From positions 14,224,791 to 14,288,790 of the forward strand of contig CM037872.1 of NCBI GenBank assembly GCA_021292105.1: a stretch of DNA of 64,000 bases, read 5' to 3'. The DNA comes from Anadara kagoshimensis. Taxonomy: Eukaryota > Mollusca > Bivalvia > Arcoida > Arcidae. How positions within the stretch are numbered: the stretch's first letter is position 1; each line of letters begins with the position of its first letter. This document shows positions 1-44,909 of the stretch, piece by piece. Under the pieces are notes generated by a model. It was not told the origin of the DNA. It did not search any database and was given only the letters and a program-made list of their open reading frames with translations. The position numbers and the translations under genes are program-made.

Positions 1-497
1 ACCTGCAAAGACATTGAGACGGCAATGGTAATGAAAGCTTCATAACATAAAGTCTAATAAATCTAATCTAATGAAAAAACTGTTTTTAGTTAAAATTACT
101 ATAATTTGTATTTTTCTGGAAAATAATTCAATAACATAACACACATCTAAATATTCATGTTCTCTAGAATAATTAATACATGACTAGAGATGTTCTGTTG
201 ATTTTCTCAACTGAAATACTGCAAAAAAAATAACTAAAAAAAATAATATCAACATTGAAAAATATACACACAAGATATTCTATATGCAATTTCATAATTT
301 TTTTGTGGGAATTTTATCCAAAATCTCCTGTATAAAAGTTTGAGAATGTTTGGTGGTAAATTTGCCCTGAAATCAACCCAAAACATCCAATGAATAGTGA
401 CTATTGAGACATATGATCTTAATTGTTTGTATATTTCAATACCTGGAAGTATACCCTGTAATAAGGAACTGTCTTATATGCTGTTTATTCAAATCAA

Positions 498-766
498 ACA
501 CAGACAGACTGGTCCATATCCAAATCACAATCCCAAAAGTCAAACACAGACATACTGGTCCATATCCAAATCACAATCCCAAACGTAAAATCTTAAAAAT
601 TAAGTTTAAACACTTGAACTTACACTTAATTTGTAAAAAAAAAAAACAACATTAGTACCTAGATAAAAATAACTTTATTTGCAAGTTTTCATAGTTTTTA
701 TGTCCATGTGATTTGCCAATTTTTGCTTTACTTTTGGGATTGTGGTATAGATATGGACTGGTATGA
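498..766. repeat. Small inverted-repeat element
   Basis: The phrase TGGTCCATATCCAAATCACA occurs twice directly at 498-585 and again in inverted, diverged form at about 731-766. The arms are about 35 bp with about 150 bp between them. A related fragment lies near 26715. Confidence 0.55.
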
Positions 767-2164
767 TTGTGGTTGATAAATGGGCAGATCCAAATGGCAA
801 CAGCACTTTGAGCTTGATTCAGTTTTTTCCTTTTCAGTTCATATGAAACATGTATTAAATAAAACTGAATTGTCATGACTACATCTTATGCGTAACCCTG
901 AGATGTATAGATTAGTGTGTTAAATCGCTGTAACACAATGTCCAAGCTTGCTTGGTCAGACAAATGTTCAAAATTGTAACGTTTCAGGCCATACTAAATG
1001 TTACAACATGAAAAATTTGATTCAAATTTATTTATCTGTTTCAGAAAATGTATCAGGACTGACTAAACATAATCATTTTGACTAAGCTTACTTGACCAGA
1101 CAAATGTCCAAAATTAAAACACTAGAGGTCATATCCAAGTTTAAACAACACCAAATTTGATTCAAATATATTAGGAGACATCCTTCGGACAAATCATCAC
1201 AACAAATTTTTGTGGCAGAAAACAGGAGAATCAAGGTTGTTGTTGGTTTTTTTATTTTTTTTATAAGGAGGAACATTAAAATTCAGCTATCGACCAATCT
1301 GGCGGTAAAAGTATGCGATGTGACTAGTGTCTCGTCTTATGATGGTGTGTCAAATAAACAATACATCACAAAGTCAAACATTACAGAATTATACATTTTA
1401 CAAAGAGTAACAAGCATGCAGAAGATTTGACGCCACACACTTCATCACAGACTACAAAGTCAAAAAATCACATCAGCCGCTCAAAAAACTGAAACGTCTG
1501 ATGACAAAAAAATCTAACAAATTGAATAATTCCTTCACTTTTCTTTACCTTTGATGGTATATAGTTAACCATTCTTCTATCCATTAATGTGACATACTTA
1601 ACTAATTAATATTCATGACAGAAACTGCTATGTCATTGATATATAAGTCCTAAAAAACTTTACTATTTATTTAGAACCGCTGTCTGCTTTTCACTAATTA
1701 ATCAAAATGAAAATCTCTATCCTTTATGATTTGTTATCTATAAAAACCTCTTATTCTTTTCATTTTTATTTCCCCGTTGAAAATCAATTAGAAATAGGAT
1801 ATAAATCATTTATGCCATTAAATATATATTTTGTCAAGGTTAATTATAGGAGTTTCATTAACAATTATTGTCAAATTTAACCAAGATGATCATTCGTTGT
1901 TGTTTAACGTCGCATTAGCAACTTTTCAGCCATTTGCTATGAGATTAAGTTTATTAATCTAACAACAGGCCTGTGTATGTCTGAGATATGCTAGAGTATT
2001 TTATAGTCTGCCTGGTACTAGTGTGTACTAAGGGTGACTCTGAGGTCCTAGCTCACATATGCTACAGTCTAGCATACCACTCCCCCACTAACTAATCAAT
2101 ACTCTGTCCTATCAATATGAAAAAGCTTCTTTATTTTTTAAATTTTAAAGTTTTATGTATGATA

Positions 2165-2238
2165 CAGTCAGGGTTTGAGCCCATGCTTTCAATCACAAGG
2201 TGTATGCTCTAACCACTAGGTCAGCGAGGTGGTCTAAC
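2165..2238 (-). mobile_element. tRNA-derived SINE head (minus strand)
   Basis: Read on the minus strand it has an A-box-like ACCTAGTGGTTAGAGCAT and a B-box-like GGGCTCAAACCC at tRNA spacing. It is degenerate and is not a functional tRNA. Confidence 0.5.
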
Positions 2239-2831
2239 TGAGATGAGAAACAACTTAGAGAAAGAAAGATGCAGATAGTGTAACATACCTGGACGTAATT
2301 GTAGATGTTTTTATTGTGGTAATATTTGAGATACCTAGAGTCTCTGTATTTTAGTCATTCTGTAACAAGCTACATGTAATACACATTTTATTGTGTTGTC
2401 TCTGATTACACAGGTATTATATTTACTCGGAGTTTATCATCTAAAACAAAAATACTCTTATTAAAACATGCCAGCATAATTTTGTTTCTAAACCTCTAAG
2501 CTTGAACCTCAACTGATTTTATTGATGCTTTAAACGCTTATATAAACTGATGAATTACAGGTCAAGTTTGAATTTAATTGTATAATGTATTGACAGCCTT
2601 ATAAAATTGTGAGTTCTAAAATCTTGTTTATAAGAAAATGAGTTACTACCTAACAATAACATCTTAATCAAGTTGTTTTGATATCTTTTTTATTACTTTT
2701 TCTTCAATAACAAACATGTCAACATTTTTATAATAGTTTTTTAATATAAAGGAAATAATCAAGTTGACAGAGGATAAAACAAATAATAAACAATAATAAC
2801 AAGCATTCTGAGAGTATTGCAAAACAATACA

Positions 2832-4100
2832 TAGTCCCCTACCGGTCGCATATTTCACTAATCCCAAAGTTTTAGGTAAAATGTACATTATTATATGGTA
2901 CATAAATTATACGTGTTGTTCAAGATGAAAGCAAAACTTGATCATAGTAAAATCAAAAACCAGCAATGAAGTTCTCAAAAATTCATTATCTGCAAGCATG
3001 TAGCAAAAAGTGCAAAAAAAATGAAATTTCATTGAATTTTCAAAGTTCAAAGGGCCATAACTCCCATAAAAACTAGTGGAATGAAACGAAACGTAAACTT
3101 GATCTGTAACTCGTCATGGTTGACCTGCATACCAAAAAACAATTCATTAACTGCAAGCTTGTTGAAAAAAAGAGCAGAAAACTGAAATTTCAGTGAATTT
3201 TCAAAGTTCAAAGGGCCATAACTCCCGTAAAAATTAGCAGATGGAAACCAAACATAAACTTGATCTGTAACTCATTATGGTAGAGTCATATACCAAACAT
3301 TAGTTCCATTTCTGCAAGCGTGTAGAAAAAAAGTGCGGAAAACTAAAATTTGTGTGAATTTTCAAAGATCAAAGGGCCATAACTCCAGTAAAAATTAGCA
3401 GATGGAAACGAAATGTAAACTTGATCTGTAACTCATCATGGTAGACTCACATACCAAATATCAGTTCATTATCTAAAAGCATTTAGAAAAAAAGTGCGGA
3501 AAACTGAAATTTCAGTTAATTTTCAAAGTTCAAAGGGCCATAACTCCGGTAAAAATTAGCAGATGGAAACGAAACGTTAACTTGATCTGTAACTCATCAT
3601 GGTAGACTCACATACCAAAAATCAGTTCATTATCTAAAAGCATTTAGAAAAAAAGTGCGGAAAACTGAAATTTCAGTTAATTTTCAAAGTTCAAAGGGCC
3701 ATAACTCCGGTAAAAATTAGCAGATGGAAACGAAACGTAAACTTGATCTGTAACTCATCATGGTAGACTCACATACCAAAAATCAGTTCATTATCTAAAA
3801 GCATTTAGAAAAAAAGTGCGGAAAACTAAAATTTCAGTAAATTTTCAAAGTTCAAAAGGCCATAACTCCCTTAAAATTAGCGGACCACAATGAAACGCTA
3901 ACTTGATCTGCAACTCACCATGGTAGACTCACATACCAGAAATCAGTTCATTATCTACAAGAGTTTAGAAAAAAAGTGTGGAAAACTGAGGTGTGACAGA
4001 CGGACGGACAGACGGACGGACAGACGGACGGACGGACAGACGGACAGACAGACAGAGTGCAAACCTAAAGTCCCCTTCGGCTTTCGCCGGTAGGGGACTA
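2832..4100. mobile_element. Non-autonomous terminal-inverted-repeat element with 161-bp tandem core
   Basis: The 14-bp TAGTCCCCTACCGG at 2832-2845 is inverted perfectly at 4087-4100. Between them about six copies of a ~161-bp unit (3020-3990, with AAAGGGCCATAACTCC) are followed by a GACGGACA microsatellite tail. Architecture and wording resemble bivalve elements with tandem cores (pearl-like); the family name is inference. Confidence 0.75.
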
Positions 4101-4156
4101 AAAAAAGACCCGAGGTAAGTAATTACTGATATTTGCATTTTCTTTAACTTTGATAG

Positions 4157-4161
<5 letters not shown>

Positions 4162-4211
<50 letters not shown>
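4162..4211. repeat. Compound (CA)n(TA)n microsatellite
   Basis: About 13 CA units pass directly into about 11 TA units. Confidence 0.97.
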
Positions 4212-5176
4212 TTTAATTATTTTTTTTCATTCATCAACATAAACATCAATTATACACACCAATCTATGGATTTAGATTGATAATTATTTTCCAGCTATGT
4301 AACAATTATCTGTCATTCTTTACTTCTGATGACATTATCGGCACTCCCAGGTATACATCATCAAAAATATAAAAATTAACAATTTATTTAAAGTTCAGAA
4401 TGATTTATGAAGAAGAAGTCAACTTAAAATTATTAATGTAACCACATACTGCACAATAAACACTCGTATTATAGACATATATCTTTAGCAGACAGACCAA
4501 CAGCTTAGGGATTTTGATTTATAAAACAAAACAAAAATTTTGATGAAATAATTACTTTCTATTTAATAAATTAAAATGCAAAATTAAATTTACTTTTTCT
4601 GTTTATTTAAAGTATTTAAAATAAGCAAATAAGAAAGTTTTGAAAAATGTTTGACAAACCAAAAAACATCAAATGTAAACGTAAACATGGTAAATGTAAA
4701 CAAAACATTTACACATTTGTTTCGATTCTCAAATATTTTTGGACTGCCTTAGTGACACAGTGGAGGAGCATCTACCTTGAGAACGGGAGGTTCTGGGATT
4801 GTACCCTGGCATGGACATACATGTATGAACCTTTAAAATCTAAGATATTACTGACATTTAGTATTAAGAAGACATAGTATACACTAGTTCACCATAGTTT
4901 GTAGTAAGTCTGTATCAAAATAATGAGCATGATCTGTAAATATATCTAAAACTATCTTTTTTGTCTAAATGATAGAAAATATACAAAAATGTAATAAGAC
5001 TTGGTGGTGTCATGATAATAATGTATGTTGAGAATAACATGAAATTATTCTTAATAATCATTTTATCCCAACAGAAAAATAATTTTATATGAAATATATA
5101 TTATAATTATTTATGTGAAAGGCATATTTTAATTACTTATGTGAAAAAAATAGTTTAAACCTATAATCTATTAACA
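4212..5176. other. ZAK 3' flank, AT-rich; weak tRNA-like fragment
   Basis: No exon is seen. Around 4744-4815 a plus-strand tRNA-like piece (AGTGACACAGTGGAGGAGCA ... GGTTCTGGGATTG) suggests an old SINE. The part next to 5177 must hold the ZAK 3' UTR. Confidence 0.4.
5128..5133 (-). terminator. Possible ATTAAA poly(A) signal of ZAK
   Basis: An ATTAAA hexamer lies about 45 nt past the ZAK stop on the minus strand. A canonical AATAAA lies further out at 4602-4607 (3' UTR about 570 nt). The region is so AT-rich that either may be chance. Confidence 0.25.
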
Positions 5177-37049
<31,873 letters not shown>

Positions 37050-38015
37050 CTTATCTGGTAGTTCTGTTACTACATATTAAACTGTAATATAAAAATTCAA
37101 TAAAGCTGTAGAAAAAATGTTTAAAGAATATAAATATACCAACAAGATTTTTAAACCAGGGATTCTGAATTGGTGAAGCATTTTCTAAAGATGATGTTTA
37201 TTTTTTTTCATTGTAAAACTGGATAATAAAGTTATTAGCTTCCAAGGTGGCTGTTTGAGTTTAGCTGACATGATAGATGTGGCCAACATAACTAGTGGTA
37301 TGGTCATTAATAATAGCCATGGACAAAAAAACTCAACTAGCAACACATTTTTCAGTTTGTATTACATGCATGCTTTTGAATAATTTTTATTTTCATGGGG
37401 CAATCTGCAAAAACTGGCAAATGACAGACAAAAGTGGAAAGACTTTGTTGCTGCCCCACACGCCAGAGGGTGTAATGGGCAGTAAGTAAGTAAGTAATTA
37501 CTAAAGTAAGTAACTGTATCCTGTAAAACAGATCAAAGTTTCATATTCATTATTTAACCAAGATTTATATGATTTTAGTATAAGATGACAGTTGTTGGCT
37601 GTTGTCTGGAATAAATGTTATTCAGTTACACACTTCTGTGTTCTTTTTTAAATAATGATTGTTAAGATGAATCAGACCAGGGAGATTTTTTAGGAAATGT
37701 GTATCTAATGTACTCTCATTTATTGTCAAACTTGTTTTCCAATTCCATATTGAGCCATCTTGGGTACTGGTCTTATTCAACTCTTTTTCATGTGAACTTT
37801 TTTATTTCCACTTACTTGGTGTTCTCATTTTCTTGATGTATTGTTTTAGAAATTTTATTATTTTAAGTATGTCCTTTAACATTGTTAAGCAATCCTCAAT
37901 GAAATAGATTTTAGATGAAATAATCTTGTGTGTATTTACACATCTTTAAAGGGGTTAACTTTAGTAATATAAATGATGTGTTGACATTTCTATGTGTGAT
38001 AAATTAAATGAAATG

Positions 38016-39019
38016 GTTATTGCCCTGTACGGGTCAATAACCAGTGTTATTACCACATATATAGAGGATCTTGCATGAGTGTTTATGTAATATTGAATTT
38101 ATTAAACGAGTTGAATAATTTTTTATGCAACGAGCCTTGGCGAGTTGCATAAAACATTATTCAACGAGTTTAATAAATTCAATATTGCATAAACACGAAT
38201 GCAAGATTCTATTTATTATATAATCCCATAAAAACGGGTTTTTCGTAGATTTAAAACTTATCTTCTCATTAAGGTATAAGAAAACAGCTGATTGACAGAC
38301 ACACATCAAGTTCACATAACTACGTACATGCGGCAAAAGTAATCCTACTGAAATATTAAAAGTAAACAATAGTCTGTCTTCAGGATACAAAAACAAAACA
38401 AACATTTTCAATTTAAATAATTAATGTATCTTTTTTAGAAGGAAAGTACAACTGAATTAGAATCAACAAACAGTGTCAAATGAAACAAACAACTGTGAAC
38501 TAGGCCAATTGTGTGACGTCACTCTGGAATGACTTTTATGCTTTTATGACGTCACACTCATTCAATACGATTTTTATTGTATGACCGTATTACATGGATC
38601 ATTGAGTAGATTATATAATAAATATTTTTTCATACATGGGCTATAAAACGTTAATAATGGCTTAAATAAAACAGTCCAGTGATAATTAAAGGAAATATAC
38701 AAAAAAAAAAGTCATATTGGGTCACATTTACAACATTTTGATCAAAAATGTAAATACAGGTTTCTTTTTTTGTGACCAATTTATTAAGAAAATAAACATT
38801 AATTTTGTTAATTTTCAATTTAAAAAAATTCTGTTTAAAGTCATTTAAAAAACCAATAGTTTAATGCTTCAATTCAAATTTGTCAACAATCAAATCAGAC
38901 TATATTTACTACGAAGTATGCGCAGTATGAAGCTGACCGTATGTGCTTACATACGGGGCTTTCGTAGAAAAAATATGTGGTAATAACACATTTGTTATTT
39001 CCCCGTACAGGTCAATAAC
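38016..39019. mobile_element. 1-kb TIR element with internal perfect-looking fold-back
   Basis: The left end GTTATTGCCCTGTACGGGTC with TGTTATTACCACATAT (38016-38061) is inverted at 38972-39019. Inside, 38068-38207 is a second inverted repeat with ~65-bp arms (ATCTTGCAT ... TTGAATTTATTAAACGAGTT) meeting at CGAGCCTTGGCGAG. No transposase frame. No clear target duplication. Confidence 0.85.
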
Positions 39020-39089
39020 ATAGGCCTAAATAAAACACTCTTTGTTCATGATAATTAAGAGTGGAGAGTGAAGTTACAATGTTTTATGA

Positions 39090-39300
39090 TCCAGTCAATT
39101 TTATTTTCAGGCGGTCAGTTCTGGGATGCTGGAGGAAACCCGAGTGCACAGAGAAAACTACCAACCTTTGGCAAGTGAACTGACAAGGTTTCTCAGACTA
39201 GGAATTTGTAGTAAGATTCAAACCTAAGTGGTAAAAGGCACTGTGATCTGCAATAATTCAGAGGGCTCTGTGATCTGCAATAGTTCAGAGGCCTTCCCCA
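39090..39300 (-). mobile_element. SINE family B copy (minus strand)
   Basis: It shares GGTCAGTTCTGGGATGCTGG, GAGGAAACCCGAGTGCA, AACCTAAGTGGTAAAAGGCA and CTGTGATCTGCAATA with the 33080 copy. A short duplication of the CTGTGATCTGCAATA end is present. Confidence 0.65.
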
Positions 39301-40518
39301 TTATTGACAGTGTCTAAAAGCATATTATCTGGCTTATCTCACTCGTGTCCTATATTAAATGACATTGCACAAATTACGCAGAAAACTTCCCATTTATCTC
39401 TAAGGGTGCATGTCCCCAGACCACGGTACAATTTTGCAATCCCCTCCCCCAACACCCACGTACAACATGATACCGTGGATTCCCACGTGTCCGTTGACCC
39501 GTTCATCATGCAAACATATGAATGAAAGACTATAAAACTTTCTAAATTCTGTCAAATTAAATTGTATAAAATTAGGAATATAGTCGGCTTACAGATTAAC
39601 CATTCCAGCTGACCAGCAATAGCCTGTTGCTGTTAGGTAAGCTCGTTGGACCCAATGTAATCTTGGTGTAAAAATACTTCGTTGCTATGTACACAAACTG
39701 CAACTTACAATCGTTTCCTTAATTCAGATTTTTTAACCCGAATCTCGAATAAAAGTGCTGCGGCGTTATTCTCAACAATATGTGGTCAAACACAAGTTCC
39801 GGCTTTCCAAAAAGCTTACCTCAACAAATGCTAATTGTCATTTATTTACTGATGACCCATCGGAGTCAATAGATTTTGTAATGACATTAGAAAAAAGATA
39901 GTCGGAATATTCATTAAATTCAAATGTCATAGTTCGCTCACGATTAACTAGATCTAATGATTAATTAATTTCTCTGATAATCATGTGTCACAGTCCTGTT
40001 ATATTGCGGCAGTATGAGGTACCGCGTTACTTTTTATTCAGCGTTTTGTGAAATCACCAATTTGTTTAATTTTGATATATTAATGACACTAAAATTAATT
40101 CAGTTTTGAGCAGCCAGTGTAGGTAGAAAAATAGTGAGAACTCCTAGACGGCTACACTGGGATGTGGATGTAAACTACCACGACCAAAATGTCGCGTAGA
40201 CTGAGATATGACATGACGGACAAATACCGGGCAGATACCTGGAGTAAACAGGTAAAGGTTTGATTGTAAAGTTGTCAAAGAAAGGAAATTACCAGTGTGT
40301 GGAAATTGGAGCGGAACCACGCTAATTCTAGTACCAGGAACAGTAATGAGTAAGGTCATCATAGGAAGGATAACATCAGGAGTTAACAGACTGACGGACT
40401 AAAGATCAGTTCATGAATGCGCCGTGGTTTACTCATATTTTTTTTAAATTAAAAGTCTGACTAAAATTCTGACTTTTTGTATGGAAATTATACTTAAATC
40501 AAACACTTAACGATAAAA
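39301..40518. other. Flank upstream of ZAK; possible promoter or 5'-UTR exon region
   Basis: Less AT-rich than its surroundings and free of recognised repeats. On the minus strand GTTGAG|GTAAGC (exon edge 39820) is a strong donor and could end the ZAK 5'-UTR exon. The minus-strand frame 40144-40362 has no recognisable domain and I do not call it a gene. Confidence 0.35.
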
Positions 40519-42668
40519 AAGTGGCAACCTTGCACAATAAAAATGTACCGCTACCTAAGTGGCAACCTTGCACAATAAAAATGTACCGCTACCTAAGTGG
40601 CAACCTTGCACAATAAAAATGTACCGCTACCTAAGTGGCAACCTTGCACAATAAAAATGTACCACTACCTAAGTGGCAACCTTGCACAATAAAAATGTAC
40701 CGCTACCTAAGTGGCAACCTTGCACAATATTTAAAATGTACCGCTACCTAAGTGGCAACCTTGCGCAATAAAAATGTACCGCTACCTAAGTGGCAACCTT
40801 GCACAATAAAAATGTACCGCTACCTAAGTGGCAACCTTGCACAATAAAAATGTACCGCTACCTAAGTGGCAACCTTGCACAATAAAAATGTACCGCTACC
40901 TAAGTGGCAACCTTGCACAATATTTAAAATGTACCGCTACCTAAGTGGCAACCTTGCGCAATAAAAATGTACCGCTACCTAAGTGGCAACCTTGCACAAT
41001 AAAAATGTACCGCTACCTAAGTGGCAACCTTGCACAATAAAAATGTACCGCTACCTAAGTGGCAACCTTGCACAATATTTAAAATGTACCGCTACCTAAG
41101 TGGCAACCTTGCACAATATTTAAAATGTACCGCTACCTAAGTGGCAACCTTGCACAATAAAAATGTACCGCTACCTAAGTGGCAACCTTGCACAATAAAA
41201 ATGTACCGCTACCTAAGTGGCAACCTTGCACAATATTTAAAATGTACCGCTACCTAAGTGGCAACCTTGCACAATAAAAATGTACCGCTACCTAAGTGGC
41301 AACCTTGCACAATATTTAAAATGTACCGCTACCTAAGTGGCAACCTTGCACAATATTTAAAATGTACCGCTACCTAAGTGGCAACCTTGCGCAATAAAAA
41401 TGTACCGCTACCTAAGTGGCAACCTTGCACAATAAAAATGTACCGGTACCTAAGTGGCAACCTTGCACAATAAAAATGTACCGCTACCTAAGTGGCAACC
41501 TTGCACAATAAAAATGTACCGCTACCTAAGTGGCAACCTTGCACAATATTTAAAATGTACCGCTACCTAAGTGGCAACCTTGCACAATATTTAAAATGTA
41601 CCGCTACCTAAGTGGAAACCTTGCGCAATAAAAATGTACCGCTACCTAAGTGGCAACCTTGCACAATAAAAATGTACCGGTACCTAAGTGGCAACCTTGC
41701 ACAATAAAAATGTACCGCTACCTAAGTGGCAACCTTGCACAATAAAAATGTACCGCTACCTAAGTGGCAACCTTGCACAATAAAAATGTACCGCTACCTA
41801 AGTGGCAACCTTGCACAATAAAAATGTACCGGTACCTAAGTGGCAACCTTGCACAATAAAAATGTACCGGTACCTAAGTGGCAACCTTGCACAATAAAAA
41901 TGTACCGCTACCTAAGTGGCAACCTTGCACAATAAAAAAGTACCGGTACCTAAGTGGCAACCTTGCACAATAAAAATGTACCGCTACCTAAGTGGCAACC
42001 TTGCACAATAAAAATGTACCGCTACCTAAGTGGCAACCTTGCACAATAAAAATGTACCGCTACCTAAGTGGCAACCTTGCACAATAAAAATGTACCGCTA
42101 CCTAAGTGGCAACCTTGCACAATAAAAATGTACCGCTACCTAAGTGGCAACCTTGCACAATAAAAATGTACCGCTACCTAAGTGGCAACCTTGCACAATA
42201 AAAAAGTACCGGTACCTAAGTGGCAACCTTGCACAATAAAAAAGTACCGCTACCTAAGTGGCAACCTTGCACAATAAAAATGTACCGCTACCTAAGTGGC
42301 AACCTTGCACAATAAAAATGTACCGGTACCTAAGTGGCAACCTTGCACAATAAAAATGTACCGCTACCTAAGTGGCAACCTTGCACAATAAAAAAGTACC
42401 GGTACCTAAGTGGCAACCTTGCACAATAAAAATGTACCGCTACCTAAGTGGCAACCTTGCACAATAAAAATGTACCGCTACCTAAGTGGCAACCTTGCAC
42501 AATAAAAAAGTACCGGTACCTAAGTGGCAACCTTGCACAATAAAAATGTACCGCTACCTAAGTGGCAACCTTGCACAATAAAAATGTACCGCTACCTAAG
42601 TGGCAACCTTGCACAATAAAAATGTACCGCTACCTAAGTGGCAACCTTGCGCAATAAAGTGTACCGAT
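40519..42668. repeat. 38-bp satellite, about 55 copies
   Basis: The unit is AAGTGGCAACCTTGCACAAT followed by AAAAATGTACCGCTACCT. Variants: a 41-bp form with ATATTTAAAATG, GCGCAAT, TACCGGTACC (a palindrome) and AAAAAAGTACC. Variants recur in runs such as [41-bp + GCGC], which indicates block duplication. Confidence 0.97.
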
Positions 42669-42788
42669 CTGGACAAATAAATAAATTTGATTGGTCACCC
42701 ATACGTAGCATGCAAATGCTGCACATGAACTAATAGCAAATTTACACATGTTAGTGTAAATGAACTATCCACTTACTTCACTTAATTT

Positions 42789-43150
42789 AGAGACCTCTGC
42801 GGCAGCTCAGTTGGCAGAGGGCTCGCTCCGTAAGTGGAAGGCCGTAGTTTCGAATCCCGACCAGATCTGACCCAAGACTTAGAAATCAGGGTAGTGACTG
42901 TTCTTTCGCCAAGCACTCGGCGGCATAACGAAATGAAAGTCGTGGTTCTTTCGGATGAGAACATAAAATAACGGAGGTCCCGTTCACGGAAGGCGTGGAA
43001 CGATAAAGAACTCGCGGCTGTAAAATGCCGCCATCAGCGCAACACACAGGCAAAATTCCCGCACTTCGCTTATAGCTGGCAACATCGCGATATAAGTGAA
43101 ATATTCTTGACTGGGACGTTAAACACCATAACTCAACTCACTTAATTGAG
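42789..43150 (+). mobile_element. SINE family A, best-preserved copy
   Basis: The tRNA-like head is GGCAGCTCAGTTGGCAGAGG with B-box TTTCGAATCCC. The body has GACTTAGAAATCAGGGTAGT, GAAATGAAAGTCGTGGTTC and GATATAAGTGAAATATTC, and the end is GACTGGGACGTTAAACACCA. It is a useful family reference for the three older copies. Confidence 0.85.
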
Positions 43151-43174
43151 CGCAAGGTCATAAAGAGAATGATA

Positions 43175-43245
43175 AAGGGTGTGGCATAGTGTTAATCTTT
43201 AGCATAGGATTGTGAAGTATGGGTTCAATCCCCAATCAGGTCTGC
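43175..43245 (+). mobile_element. tRNA-like SINE head fragment
   Basis: TGGCATAGTGTTAATCTTTA and GGGTTCAATCCCCA at tRNA spacing, but the arms do not pair well, so it is not called a tRNA gene. Confidence 0.4.
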
Positions 43246-43317
43246 ACGTGGTGTTATTGAGCAAACCATGATTTTATCCGACATTGACTTAACCCATTGA
43301 CTATATGAAAAATGACA

Positions 43318-43346
43318 CACACATGCCCACAATCATACAACCCGTG

Positions 43347-43398
<52 letters not shown>

Positions 43399-43490
43399 AC
43401 ATGCACTTAAAATACACATGTACACACCCTGACATAATGCAAACATAAACGTTGTGGTGCTTAACACTCACATACACACACGCGCGCGCA
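43318..43490. repeat. CA-rich repeat, first copy
   Basis: A (CA)n tract at about 43349-43392, followed by an ACGTTGTGGTGCTTAACACT phrase that recurs three times at 47050-47515, and a CGCGCGCG patch. Confidence 0.9.
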
Positions 43491-44909
43491 CGTTATATTT
43501 TTCTTATAACAGCTTAAGTATGGCATATTAATGGTGACAATGAATTTTACTTGCTGAGTTGAGAGATTTAAACATCTTATTATGGCTGGTTGCGAGGCAC
43601 CGTGACAACCAGTAACACCCAAACGATAAAAATATACACGATTGAGTTTAGAAATTTATAACATTTGAGGACGTTGGTAGTTTTACATCACAACAATTTC
43701 TCATCTATGTTCCGTGTGGCGGGTCTACTTTGCATACATCAAACTAGACTGTAGACTTGTATCTTGATAACAAGTTAAAACCCACAACAATAGCCACTAG
43801 GCAACTGTAGTCCAGGGGAATTGAACCCTGAACCAAAGACACCTTGTGGTGAAAGGCTAATGCCTTAACCACTAGGCAACCATGCTTAGGGAAAATGAAC
43901 CCTGAACAATTAGCATCTTGTGATAAAAGGCCAATGCCTTAATCACTAGGCAACCTAGCCCAGGGGCAGATGATGGCTATTGCATGCAATAGAACACCAA
44001 CTGTACAATACAAGAGAAAGAAATCAGAAAGCTTAAAGTTAGAAATAAGAATTGAGAGAGCGCCCCGTTAAGGGCGAGTGGTCGAATATCCATCACGGAA
44101 ATACTCAACCACCTTCCCGTTTGACATCAGAGATTCCTCCGACACTCTACACTATTCTGTTAGGAACAGCGTGGGAAGTATTGCTGGTCATTTTGGAACA
44201 AAGTTGTGTTATATAAAGAAACCTGATTTAACATCGTTGTAGTGTCGTATAATATTTCATTTAAAATTTACTTTGTAAATACATGTTTTATTATATGTTT
44301 AATGTAGATATAAAGATAAAAAATTATATCATTTTTGTGTTAATTAATTTCATCACATTGTTGTCGGCTTAGTGAAATATCAGATAAAATACAATTAAAT
44401 TTATTCTTAATTTAACCATACCACATAACTCTTCTATTACCACAAAATATGTTAAAGAATCATGAACACAGTTCCAGGTGGAAAACATGCACGACTTGCT
44501 TATACGATTAATTACCTGTAAAACTTGACCCAGAGAAATACGGACAATTAAAGAATGTGAGTTTTGTTATCTTAAAAATAAATACCCAGCTACTCGTCTT
44601 GAATGTGAAAAACGATACAAGATTGTACTTGAACCTACCCTACCCCCCCCCCCCCCCCGGTTTGTGGTAACGAATGTGTGCGTATTGAAGCTTGAAGGTT
44701 TGAATATTTGGTATCAAATGATGCAGAATTGAATATACACTTGGATTTTGAATATCTTAAAAATAAATACCCAGCTACTCGTTTTGAATGTTACGTAGAT
44801 ATGAAAATTGTTGGGACTATATTCGTCGTACAAGAAAATGTGCGGAGTTTTGTGGAAGTAGTGATCCATTTCTAAATTCCATAAGTAGGCAGTAACCAGC
44901 AGCTTCTCT
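43491..44909. repeat. Duplicated segment, copy 1
   Basis: Collinear with 47546-49270: both have ATTTTTCTTATAACAG starts, AGAGAGCGCCCCGTTAAGG, TTCCAGGTGGAAAAC and GAAAATTGTTGGGACTATAT near the end. No gene is seen. It includes two tRNA-like minus-strand heads (GCCTAGTGGTTAAGGCAT near 43860-43950) and a C17 run at about 44644. Confidence 0.85.

Larger units (their letters stand above)
1..2830. other. Intergenic, downstream of ZAK; degenerate repeats only
   Basis: No coding exon is recognised. Seen: a 45-bp direct duplication at 498-585, an approximately 140-bp direct repeat (942-1050 against 1084-1190, sharing AGACAAATGT.CAAAATT), and a tRNA-like SINE head on the minus strand near 2165-2235. 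The rest is AT-rich without evident structure. Confidence 0.6.

Noticed and set aside
40144..40362. 72-residue minus-strand open frame upstream of ZAK as a coding first exon
   Set aside because: No similarity to the ZAK N-terminus and no donor in a fitting phase; exon 1 already has a good start codon.
42789..42860. A functional tRNA gene
   Set aside because: A and B boxes are present but the stems do not pair properly and the family body follows directly, so it is a SINE head.
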